Origin: Novosphingobium sp. FKTRR1 | Lineage (GTDB): Bacteria; Pseudomonadota; Alphaproteobacteria; Sphingomonadales; Sphingomonadaceae | Direction of reading: 5' to 3' | NCBI RefSeq assembly: GCF_020404405.1 | Contig: NZ_JAIZDA010000007.1 | Span: 124,001-188,000, forward strand | Length of the DNA stretch: 64,000 nt | Shown here: piece after piece, positions 17,522 through 25,298 of the stretch | Position numbering within the stretch: position 1 is the first letter of the stretch | Layout of the letters: the number at the start of each line of letters is the position of its first letter | Position numbers and translations under genes: made by a program | Notes under the pieces: model-generated | What the model saw: the letters and a program-made list of their open reading frames with translations, nothing else | Databases searched by the model: none | What the model was told of the DNA's origin: nothing

Positions 17522-17848
17522 TCAGCCCAGCCGTCCGTCGACGATCGCGTCGCTGATCGCGGGATGGAGCGGTTCGAAGAAGTTGCACCCGGCTTCGGTG
17601 CCAAGATTGGTGGATTTGACCCAGACCACCTTCACCCGGCGCGGCGGTAAACCGGGCAAGGTCACCCACAGTATCTCGCCGACTTCAAGCGCTTCCTTGG
17701 CCCGCAGGCGCAGACCATGGCACGACAGATCGAGCGTGGTGGCATCGACCCGCTGCACGGTCCGGCGATAGAGAATGCGCGCAACCAGTTCGCCGCGCAC
17801 CGAACGGCGCACTTCTTCGGGTTTGAACGCTTCGTAGGGGGCCGTCAT
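17522..17848 (-). CDS. PilZ domain protein
   Basis: A 108-residue protein starting at ATG 17848 (MTAPYEAFKPEEVRRSVRGELV). It has both cyclic di-GMP binding signatures: RRSVR (RxxxR) near residue 14 and DLSCHG (D/NxSxxG) near residue 40. Single-domain PilZ proteins act as c-di-GMP receptors that alter motility, polysaccharide or adhesion targets. No other domain is present. It lies 52 bp upstream of the COG2509 gene on the same strand, so it may share a transcript. Confidence 0.85.
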   Translation of the reverse strand: MTAPYEAFKPEEVRRSVRGELVARILYRRTVQRVDATTLDLSCHGLRLRAKEALEVGEILWVTLPGLPPRRVKVVWVKSTNLGTEAGCNFFEPLHPAISDAIVDGRLG

Positions 17849-17988
17849 GCTGCCATTCCCTGCCGCGGCACACCGCCGCCGACTTTGCATGCGGTCATGA
17901 AGGTTACGAAACCCTTAAGCCTGCGGGCCAATCGGCATTTGACTTCGGCGCGGGCGCTGCGAACATGAAGGCGGAGGTACCTGTCACC

Positions 17989-19260
17989 ATGCATCGTCGT
18001 TCGTTGGTCGCCGCAATTCTGGCGGCATCCTGTCTGGTTTGCGCCCCGGTCATGGCGCGCCATGCGGCCTTCAAGCCCCTTCCCGGACCTGTCGTTCCCA
18101 AGGTGGACCCGGTGGCGGCAAGACTGCACGCAAGTCTGCTGACGCTCGATACCCATCTCGATGCCCCGGCCTCGCTTGCCTTTCCGGGCTGGTCGATCGC
18201 GGTGGCGCACGATGTCCGCGCCGATTTCACCCAAGTCGACCTGCCGCGGATGAAGGCGGGCAACCTGTCGGGCGGGTTCTGGGCGATCTACACGCCGCAA
18301 GGGCCGCTTGATCCTGTCTCGACCCGCGCCGCGCGGGACTATGCCGTCAACCGCGCCGTGCAGATTCACGAGATGGTCGCCGCCAACGCGGGTGCCTTCG
18401 CCTTTGCCGACAAAGCCGCCGACGCCGCCCGCATCGTGGGGGCGGGCAAGCGGGTGGTGTTCGTCTCGATCGAGAACGCATGGCCTTTGGGCGACGATCC
18501 CACCTTGTTGCAGGTGTTCTACAAACTGGGCGTGCGGTTGAGCGGCTTTGCCCATTTCCGCACCAACCAGTTTGCCGACAGTGCGACCGATGCCGCCAAG
18601 TGGGGTGGCCTCAGCCCTGCGGGCATCGCTTTGCTGGCTGAAATGAACCGGCTGGGCGTGGTTCCCGATCTGTCGCACAGTTCGGACAAGGCGCTGGACG
18701 ATGCGCTGCGCCTGTCGAAAACGCCGCTCGTGCTGTCGCATTCGGGGTGCCGTGCGATCTTCGACCATCCGCGCAACATCGATGACGCACATCTGCGCGC
18801 GCTGGCCGCGCAAGGCGGGGTCATCCAGATCAACTCGGTCTATGTGAAGGCCGAAAAACACGACGCCGCGCGCGATGCCGCGATGAAGGCGTTGGGCGAA
18901 CGCTTCCCCGAACATGCCAGCCTGACCCCGGCCCAATACGCGCAAGCCCTGAAAGAGCGGCGCGAGATCAACCGCCTTCACCCCGAACAGGGCCGCGCGA
19001 CGTTCGAGGATGTCATCGCCAACTTGCTCCACGCGCTCAAAGTGGCGGGCGTCGACCATGTCGGCATCGGGCTGGACTGGGACGGCGGCGGCGGGGCCGA
19101 AGGGCTTGAGGATATCCGCTATCTGCCGCGCATCACCGAGGCTCTGCGCAAGGCGGGCTATTCCGACGCCGACATCGCCAAGATCTGGTCGGGCAACGTG
19201 CTGCGTGTACTCAAGGCGGCCGAGGACGAAAGCGCCAGAGAAGCGGCTGGCAAAGCGTAA
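17989..19260 (+). CDS. Membrane dipeptidase, peptidase family M19
   Basis: Start at ATG 17989 (423 residues) is favoured by GGAGG 11 bp upstream and because the Sec-type signal peptide MHRRSLVAAILAASCLVCAP then sits at the extreme N-terminus. M19 zinc ligands are visible: LDTHLD (HxD), VFVSIEN (bridging Glu), VPDLSHSSD and VLSHSGCRA (two His), and GIGLDWDGG (Asp). The enzyme should cleave dipeptides, often with a D-residue at the C-terminal position, in the periplasm. A possible signal-peptidase II Cys occurs in LAASC, so lipoprotein anchoring is possible. Followed after 12 bp by an RNase-H-like gene. Confidence 0.88.
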   Translation: MHRRSLVAAILAASCLVCAPVMARHAAFKPLPGPVVPKVDPVAARLHASLLTLDTHLDAPASLAFPGWSIAVAHDVRADFTQVDLPRMKAGNLSGGFWAIYTPQGPLDPVSTRAARDYAVNRAVQIHEMVAANAGAFAFADKAADAARIVGAGKRVVFVSIENAWPLGDDPTLLQVFYKLGVRLSGFAHFRTNQFADSATDAAKWGGLSPAGIALLAEMNRLGVVPDLSHSSDKALDDALRLSKTPLVLSHSGCRAIFDHPRNIDDAHLRALAAQGGVIQINSVYVKAEKHDAARDAAMKALGERFPEHASLTPAQYAQALKERREINRLHPEQGRATFEDVIANLLHALKVAGVDHVGIGLDWDGGGGAEGLEDIRYLPRITEALRKAGYSDADIAKIWSGNVLRVLKAAEDESAREAAGKA

Positions 19261-19272
19261 AGGAGCGCGCGC

Positions 19273-19659
19273 TTGAAGATCTGGTTCGATGGCGGGTGCC
19301 GCCCGAACCCCGGCCCGATCGAGACGGCGGTGGTGGCGGGCGGGCGGACCCATTACCGGGCCGATCACGGGCAGGGCGACAACAGCGACGCTGAATGGCT
19401 GGCGCTGATCGTCGCGCTTGAACTGGCGCACGATCTTGGTGTCACCGATGTGGTCGCCATCGGCGATTCCACGCTGGTGGTGGCGCAGGCAAGCGGCACG
19501 GCCAGGCGCATCGCACCACGCTTTGCGCCCTATCTGGCCCGCTTTCACGCCTTGTCCGCCGGGTTCGCCAAAGTCCGGCTCAGACAGGTGCGCCGTGGGC
19601 AGAACCTTGCCGGAATTGCGCTCGATGCGCGCCACAACGACCATTTACCGCCGTCCTGA
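19273..19659 (+). CDS. RNase HI-like protein
   Basis: A 128-residue protein using TTG as start, with AGGAG 7 bp upstream. It opens with the RNase H strand KIWFDGGCRPNPGP (Asp6), has Glu41 in NSDAEWLALIVALE and Asp65 in VVAIGDSTLV, and an Asp-His pair near the C-terminus (LDARHNDH). These match the DEDD metal-binding set of reverse-transcriptase-like/RNase HI proteins that cut RNA in RNA-DNA hybrids. It is shorter than E. coli RNase HI (155) and lacks the basic handle, so it belongs to the short Sphingomonad-type group. Confidence 0.8.
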   Translation: MKIWFDGGCRPNPGPIETAVVAGGRTHYRADHGQGDNSDAEWLALIVALELAHDLGVTDVVAIGDSTLVVAQASGTARRIAPRFAPYLARFHALSAGFAKVRLRQVRRGQNLAGIALDARHNDHLPPS

Positions 19660-19661
19660 AG

Positions 19662-20105
19662 TCAGGTTTCGTGGCTCACCAGCATGGCGGCGATATCCTG
19701 GGCGGGGCGCCCGGTATAGTCGCGCGCGATCTCGCTGATCAGGCGATGGTGCGTTGCAGGGGCCAGCAGCGGGCGAATGATGCCCAGCACACGCGGCGCG
19801 GCTACGAGGATCAGCGCATGCTTGCCATCTGCCGCCAGTCGGTCGAGTTGCGCTGCGGCACGGCGGGCGAAGCGGTCCTCATCCTGCTGGTGAAAGTCGG
19901 TGCTGTCATAAGCGCTGCGGCTGGTTCCGCTGCTTTCAAACGCGCGTCCGGGGTGGTCCGTGCCCTGTTCCGCCGTTCCCGGCGAAGGCGCATCGGCGCT
20001 TTCGATCAGGTCGAGCTGCGGCGCAAGCGCGGCACCGCTATTGCGGAACAACGCTGATCTGGCGCCATCGACGACCAGAATCAGCGTGCCATTGGGGACG
20101 ATCAT
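19662..20105 (-). CDS. Host attachment protein family (PF10116)
   Basis: A 147-residue protein, MIVPNGTLILVVDGARSALFRN at the N-terminus and ALILVAAPRVLGIIRPLL, SEIARDYTGRPAQDIAAML at the C-terminus. This is the pattern of the proteins annotated as 'required for attachment to host cells', a fold related to release-factor-like domains found in stress clusters of proteobacteria. The real function is unclear. It ends 2 bp from the convergent RNase H gene and starts 39 bp downstream of the large signalling gene, with which it may be co-transcribed. Confidence 0.8.
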   Translation of the reverse strand: MIVPNGTLILVVDGARSALFRNSGAALAPQLDLIESADAPSPGTAEQGTDHPGRAFESSGTSRSAYDSTDFHQQDEDRFARRAAAQLDRLAADGKHALILVAAPRVLGIIRPLLAPATHHRLISEIARDYTGRPAQDIAAMLVSHET

Positions 20106-20144
20106 CGTGTTTTCTCCTGCGCTTTCCCGCTCCGGGAAGGCGCT

Positions 20145-23100
20145 CTAGTCGCGGGGTAGGGCCGCTTGCGCCATGCGTGCGAGTTCGGGCAGCGACTTGG
20201 CCCCCATCCGCTGCATGATGGCGGCGCGGTGGTTTTCGACGGTGCGCTGGCTGATGCCGAGGTCTGCGGCAATGTTCTTGCTGGGATGCCCGGCGAGCAC
20301 CATGTCCATTACCTCGCGCTGCCGGGTGGTGAGCGAGGCGACATGGGCGGCGGCCTGTTCATGGGCGGCATCGCCCAGCCGTATGTCGTGCGACTGGTCG
20401 ATCGCCCGCGCGATGCTGGCGAGCAGTTCCACCCGCCCCACCGGCTTTTCGATGAAATCGCAGGCGCCGTTACGCATTGCCGTAACCGCAAGGCCGACAT
20501 CGCTGCTGCCGGTGATCAGGATGACCGGCAGATGGTCGCCGCGTGCCCGTAACGTGTCGAGCAGCGCAACGCCGCTCATCCCCGGCAGATAGGCATCGAC
20601 CAGCAGGCAACCTGCGTCGCCGGGACGATAGCTGTCGAGAAAGGCTTCTGCCGACGGGTAATCCAGCACCAGTCGGCCATCGCTTTCCAGCACATCGCGC
20701 ACGCTGGTGCGGATTTCGGGATCGTCATCGACGACATGGGTGACCGGGCCCGATGGCTCCGCGCCAGACCCTTTGCCCCTGGTTGCATCGGTTGGCGGGG
20801 CGGGCGCCGCGCTTGCGATCGGTGCTGGTTCGGCAAGTGGGGCGAACCGCGGGCAGATCCGCTCGATGGCGGCGGCCAGTTCGCGCGGCTTGACCGGCTT
20901 GCTCAGTTGCACGCAATCGTGGGCGGCGATCGCGGCCAGCGTAGCGGCGGAGATGTCGCCGGTCAGGATAATGGCAGGCAGGCGCTGCGGCAGGCGGGCG
21001 CGCAACTGCGTCAACAAGTCGAGCCCGTTCTCGCCGCCGGGCAGGTTATAGTCGGTCAACAGCACTTCGGGCTGGATCGCACCACCCGAAATCAGCTTCA
21101 GCGCGGCTGCGGCATCGGGCGCGGTACGGACGATATGGCCATCGCTCTTGAGCAATTGCTCCAACAGATCGAGCACGTCGGCATCGTCCTCGACTACCAC
21201 GATCTTGCAGCGGTGATGCGCCGTGGCAGCGGACAGGCCGGTGCCGCGTTCATCTGTCGCTGCAGTTGGCAAGGCGCTACGCTGGCCGCCTGCATTATCG
21301 GTTTCGCCCTTGCGCCGGACGCCGCCGACCGTGACGGAGAAGGTCGAACCCTTGCCCGGCACCGAGTGGACATCGACATCATGGCCGAGCAGGTGGCCCA
21401 GACGCTGCACGATCGACAGCCCCAGTCCCAGTCCCCGGCGGTGATCGCGCGCGGCATTGTCGATCTGATGGAACTCTTCAAAGATCGCATGCAGTTCGGC
21501 TTCGTCGATGCCGATCCCGGTGTCCCACACCTCGATTCGCACCATGTCGCCACGGCGCCGACAACCCAGAAGGATCTTGCCGCGGCGGGTGTACTTGATC
21601 GCGTTGCCCAGCAGATTGCGGATCATCTGTTCCAGCAACCGCGGATCGCTGCGCACGATGGCCGCGCAAGGCAGGATCTGCAGCGACAGGCTGCGCGATT
21701 GGGCCAGATAGGTGAACTCGTCGCGAAGTCGGTCGAACACATCCGCGATAGCGAAATCCACAGGTCGGGCATCGACCACACCGGCCTCGATCTGGTTGAT
21801 GTCGAGCAAGGCGTTGAGCATCCCCGACATCGCGCCCAGCGTCTGTTCGAAACGGCCGAGCAGCTTGCGCGGCCGCTCGCCCTCGACCGATTGCGCCAGC
21901 AATTCCTGCAGCAGGGTCAGCGATTGCAGCGGCTGGCGCAAGTCATGGCTGGCGGCCGCAAGGAAGCGCGACTTGGCCAGATTGGCGCGCTCGGCCTCCT
22001 GCTTGGCGGCCTCCAGCGCCTTGGCAATGATCTTGCGATCGGTCACGTCGGCAAAGGTTATGACGACACCTTCGGTGCGGTTGTCATGCGCCCGGTAAGG
22101 GAAGATGCGGCGCAGGAACCAGGCATCCTCCGGCGTACTGATCTCGCGTTCGATCGAGGTTTCATCGGTCAGCACCTGACGGGCATCGGCGAGCAGATCA
22201 GGGTCGGTCGCGATCGGCCTGAGGTCGGCCAACGGACGGCCAACGTCACCGGCGATGATGCTGAACAGTGATTTGATTGCGGGGGTATAGAACCGGATCT
22301 TCAGATCCATGTCGAGGAACAGCGTGCCGACATTGGTGCTGTAAAGCACGTTCTGCAAATCGTCGGAGGTAAGGCGCTGGCGCTCAAGCGTTTCCTGCAA
22401 CTGGCTGTTGAGGGCGGTCAGTTCCTCGTTGAGCGATTGCAGTTCCTCTTTCGAGGTGAGCAGCTCCTCGTTGGTCGACTGGAACTCCTCGTTGACCGAC
22501 AACGCCTCGTCGTTGATCGCCTTTTGCTCTTGCGTCGATGTTTCGAGATGCTCGATCGCGGTCTGCAATTCGGACTGCGCGGCCTCAAGTTCATGTTCGA
22601 GCTCGGTGACGCGCGCGGCATCGGTGCGCCCCGATGGCCGTGCCGCTTGCACCTTGCCTTCGGTTTCCTCGACAAAGCAGATGAGCAGCAGGTCTTCATG
22701 ATCGCCGGTAAGCGCCTGAACATCGATGCTGAAACGGGTTGTCACGCCCTTGTGCGTCAGGCGGGTGCGACCGCCATCGATGCGCGGGCTGGCTTTGGTC
22801 ACGCCGTCGATGGCCCGGCGCAGTCGGCTGCGCAGCGCCGGTGTCGCCATCCCCAGAAGATCAAGCGTGGTATAGCCCGGAGCCATGCGCAGATAACGCT
22901 CGACCGGGCCCAACGCATAGACGCATTGGCGCTTGGCGTTGATCAGCACCGCCGCAGGCGCGTGGCTGGCGAGCACGGCGCGGCGGCAGATGTCCGCCAG
23001 TGTGGCTTGCCGTGCAGCCGTGGGCGCCTGCTCGCCATTGCCGAGGCGGGGCAGTGTGTCGCCAAAGCTCAACGGAAAGCCTGCCTCGCCAATCCGGCTG

Positions 23101-24749
23101 CGCGCGATGTGGCGATAGATGCGTTCGGACTTGGCGATGACCGAAAAGCGGTCGGTGGCGCTGCCCACGGTTTCGGACGAGCCGAGCACCAGCACGCCGC
23201 CTTCACGCAGGGCGAAATGGAACAGCGCGATGACCCGGGCTTGCGCCTGTGGGTTGAGGTAGATCAGCAGGTTGCGGCAGGAAACCAGATCGATCCGTGA
23301 AAAGGGCGGATCGCTCATCACATCCTGCACAGTGAATACCACGTCACCGCGCAATCCGGGGCTTACCCGGTAGCCGGTTTCATCCCGGATGAAATCGCGC
23401 GCCAGCCTTGCCGGGCTGATAGATCCTGCGGTTTCGAACGGATAGAACCCTTCGCGCGCGCTGGCGATGGCATCCGGGTCGACGTCTGATGCGAACACCT
23501 GCAGCTTGACCGCGCGGCCCGAGGCGGCGATCACCTCGCGGCAGACGATGGCGAGCGAATAGGCTTCCTCGCCCGTGCTGCACCCTGCCACCCAGACGCG
23601 CAACGGCTGCTCTGCTGGCAGTGCGCTTATCATCTCGGGAATGACCGTTGCGGCCAACTTGTCGAAGACGGCTTGATCGCGAAAGAAGCTGGTGACGTTG
23701 ATCAGCAGGTCGCGGGCAAGCTGCTCGCGTTCCGCGCTGTCCTGCTTCAGCTTGTCGAGATAGCCGCCAAGATCGCCCCTCGGCAGCGCGAGCAGGCCGA
23801 TGCGGCGATCGATCCGGCGCTGGAGCGTACCCGGCTTGTACTGACGGAAATCGTGCGCTGTCTTGTCGTTGAGCAGGGCGATGATCGCTTCAAGATCAGC
23901 CGGCTCGGGCGCAACTTCGGGCGTATCCTCGGGGGCGGCTTCGGCAGCCGCTTCGGGGGTGCTGGCCGCATGTGGATCTACCGCCGAAGGCGTTTCCAGC
24001 CTGACCAATGCGGCAAGCGCTTGCGGGATGGCCTGAAGGCGCAGGATGTGGTCGACAAGGCCGGTGGCGATTGCGCTTCGCGGCATGCCGTCATATTCGG
24101 CTTCGTCCGGGTCTTGGGCAACGACATGGCCACCCGCCTCTTTCAGCGCGGCAAGGCCGCCCGAGCCATCGGCGCCCGTGCCCGACAGGACGATGGCGAT
24201 GGTCTGCGCAGCGCTTCCCCCAGACGCCAGCGATGCGAGCAGGTAATCGAACGGCAGCCGCGCGCCGCGCTTGGTCTGCGGCGGGGAAAGGTGGATCGCG
24301 CCGTTGCGGACCGACATATAGCGACCGGGCGGAATGACATGGACCTGATCGGGCGCAAGCAGGCTGCCGTCGCTTGCTTCCATCACCTTCATCGCGGTGT
24401 GGGTGCCAAGCAATCCGGCCATCAGGCTGGGGTGGGCAGGATCAAGATGCTCAACCAGGATGAAGGCCATGCCCGTGGTTGCAGGCATAGCGTCGAGCAA
24501 TGTCGAGGCCGCTTCAAGCCCTCCGGCAGAGGCGCCGATTGCGACGATCGGCATCGCAACGCTCGATGGTTTCGCGGTGTTGGCATCCGGAATCGGTGGC
24601 GGCGGTTGGGGCAGGATCGATTGGGATGGATTGGGTGTCGATCCAGAAACAGGATCGGGCTGGCCAAGTATCGGCGGCGGGCCGCGCGCCAGAACGTCGG
24701 TTCCTTTGCCGGGCTGTGCGGCTGCCGAGTCGTTCTGTTCATCTGCCAT
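20145..24749 (-). CDS. CheB-CheR-PAS-hybrid histidine kinase-REC-REC-LuxR fusion protein
   Basis: A 1534-residue soluble fusion; ATG 24749 is chosen because everything upstream in frame is shadow sequence overlapping the divergent gene. Order: Pro-rich leader (1-60); CheB methylesterase (66-250) with Ser74 (GASAGG), His101, Asp194; CheR methyltransferase (285-545) with SAM motif VWVAGCSTGEEAYS; a PAS-like region (590-700); coiled coil (710-795); PAS (796-905); histidine kinase with His935 in ASHDLRQP and ATPase boxes NLLGNAIKYT and DTGIGID; REC1 (1181-1295, Asp1233, Lys1284); REC2 (1336-1450, Asp1385, Lys1435); FixJ/NarL-type helix-turn-helix (1473-1523). All visible catalytic residues are intact. 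The CheB part lacks its own receiver. Signal input, kinase and DNA-binding output are thus on one chain. Confidence 0.92.
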   Translation of the reverse strand: MADEQNDSAAAQPGKGTDVLARGPPPILGQPDPVSGSTPNPSQSILPQPPPPIPDANTAKPSSVAMPIVAIGASAGGLEAASTLLDAMPATTGMAFILVEHLDPAHPSLMAGLLGTHTAMKVMEASDGSLLAPDQVHVIPPGRYMSVRNGAIHLSPPQTKRGARLPFDYLLASLASGGSAAQTIAIVLSGTGADGSGGLAALKEAGGHVVAQDPDEAEYDGMPRSAIATGLVDHILRLQAIPQALAALVRLETPSAVDPHAASTPEAAAEAAPEDTPEVAPEPADLEAIIALLNDKTAHDFRQYKPGTLQRRIDRRIGLLALPRGDLGGYLDKLKQDSAEREQLARDLLINVTSFFRDQAVFDKLAATVIPEMISALPAEQPLRVWVAGCSTGEEAYSLAIVCREVIAASGRAVKLQVFASDVDPDAIASAREGFYPFETAGSISPARLARDFIRDETGYRVSPGLRGDVVFTVQDVMSDPPFSRIDLVSCRNLLIYLNPQAQARVIALFHFALREGGVLVLGSSETVGSATDRFSVIAKSERIYRHIARSRIGEAGFPLSFGDTLPRLGNGEQAPTAARQATLADICRRAVLASHAPAAVLINAKRQCVYALGPVERYLRMAPGYTTLDLLGMATPALRSRLRRAIDGVTKASPRIDGGRTRLTHKGVTTRFSIDVQALTGDHEDLLLICFVEETEGKVQAARPSGRTDAARVTELEHELEAAQSELQTAIEHLETSTQEQKAINDEALSVNEEFQSTNEELLTSKEELQSLNEELTALNSQLQETLERQRLTSDDLQNVLYSTNVGTLFLDMDLKIRFYTPAIKSLFSIIAGDVGRPLADLRPIATDPDLLADARQVLTDETSIEREISTPEDAWFLRRIFPYRAHDNRTEGVVITFADVTDRKIIAKALEAAKQEAERANLAKSRFLAAASHDLRQPLQSLTLLQELLAQSVEGERPRKLLGRFEQTLGAMSGMLNALLDINQIEAGVVDARPVDFAIADVFDRLRDEFTYLAQSRSLSLQILPCAAIVRSDPRLLEQMIRNLLGNAIKYTRRGKILLGCRRRGDMVRIEVWDTGIGIDEAELHAIFEEFHQIDNAARDHRRGLGLGLSIVQRLGHLLGHDVDVHSVPGKGSTFSVTVGGVRRKGETDNAGGQRSALPTAATDERGTGLSAATAHHRCKIVVVEDDADVLDLLEQLLKSDGHIVRTAPDAAAALKLISGGAIQPEVLLTDYNLPGGENGLDLLTQLRARLPQRLPAIILTGDISAATLAAIAAHDCVQLSKPVKPRELAAAIERICPRFAPLAEPAPIASAAPAPPTDATRGKGSGAEPSGPVTHVVDDDPEIRTSVRDVLESDGRLVLDYPSAEAFLDSYRPGDAGCLLVDAYLPGMSGVALLDTLRARGDHLPVILITGSSDVGLAVTAMRNGACDFIEKPVGRVELLASIARAIDQSHDIRLGDAAHEQAAAHVASLTTRQREVMDMVLAGHPSKNIAADLGISQRTVENHRAAIMQRMGAKSLPELARMAQAALPRD

Positions 24750-24915
24750 CTGCGCGCGGTAGCACCCCAAGTCGGCATACCTCCTACGGATAGTGGACCA
24801 AGCGACAGATATTTCGGCCAGAATCAGGCTTTGAGTACAATCCGAGGCTTCGTTTGCGGCCGTTTGCGGACCATGCCAGCATCGGCCATGCAAGGCGTGC
24901 GAGGAACAAGACTGG

Positions 24916-25293
24916 ATGACCCAAGGGTTGAAGATCGTGATTGTCGAGGATGATGCCCTGATCGCCATGGATCTGGCCGATCTGTTGATCGGAATGGGCC
25001 ACGATGTCTGTGCGATCGCCAGCACCGAAAGCGAAGCGATCGTCACGGCCCGGCGCTGCAAGCCCGACTTGATGATCGTCGATGGTGGTCTGCAGGAGGG
25101 CAACGGGATCGATGCGATGCGCCGGATTGCAACCGAGGGTTTCATCCCGCACCTGTTCGTCACCGGTGATCCGCAGCGGCTGGCGCAAGGCGCACCCGAT
25201 GCGGTTATCGTCGGCAAGCCCTTCACGATGCGCGAACTGTCACGCGGTATCGCCGCCGCGCTGGCCTCTGGCGTGCCAGCAAGCGCGGACTGA
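24916..25293 (+). CDS. Single-domain response regulator
   Basis: A 125-residue CheY-like receiver with no output domain. Acidic pair in IVIVEDDALIAMD, phospho-acceptor Asp56 in LMIVDGGLQ, and conserved Lys in VIVGKPFTM. It is divergent from the large CheB/CheR/kinase fusion (166 bp apart), so it is likely a phosphorylation partner or sink for that kinase. It converges on the Mg-ATPase gene with a 5-bp gap. Confidence 0.9.
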   Translation: MTQGLKIVIVEDDALIAMDLADLLIGMGHDVCAIASTESEAIVTARRCKPDLMIVDGGLQEGNGIDAMRRIATEGFIPHLFVTGDPQRLAQGAPDAVIVGKPFTMRELSRGIAAALASGVPASAD

Positions 25294-25298
25294 AACGA

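Noticed and set aside
24750..25226. N-terminal extension of the giant kinase by 159 codons
   Set aside because: It would overlap the divergent response regulator gene almost completely, and its sequence has no domain; ATG 24749 gives a normal start.
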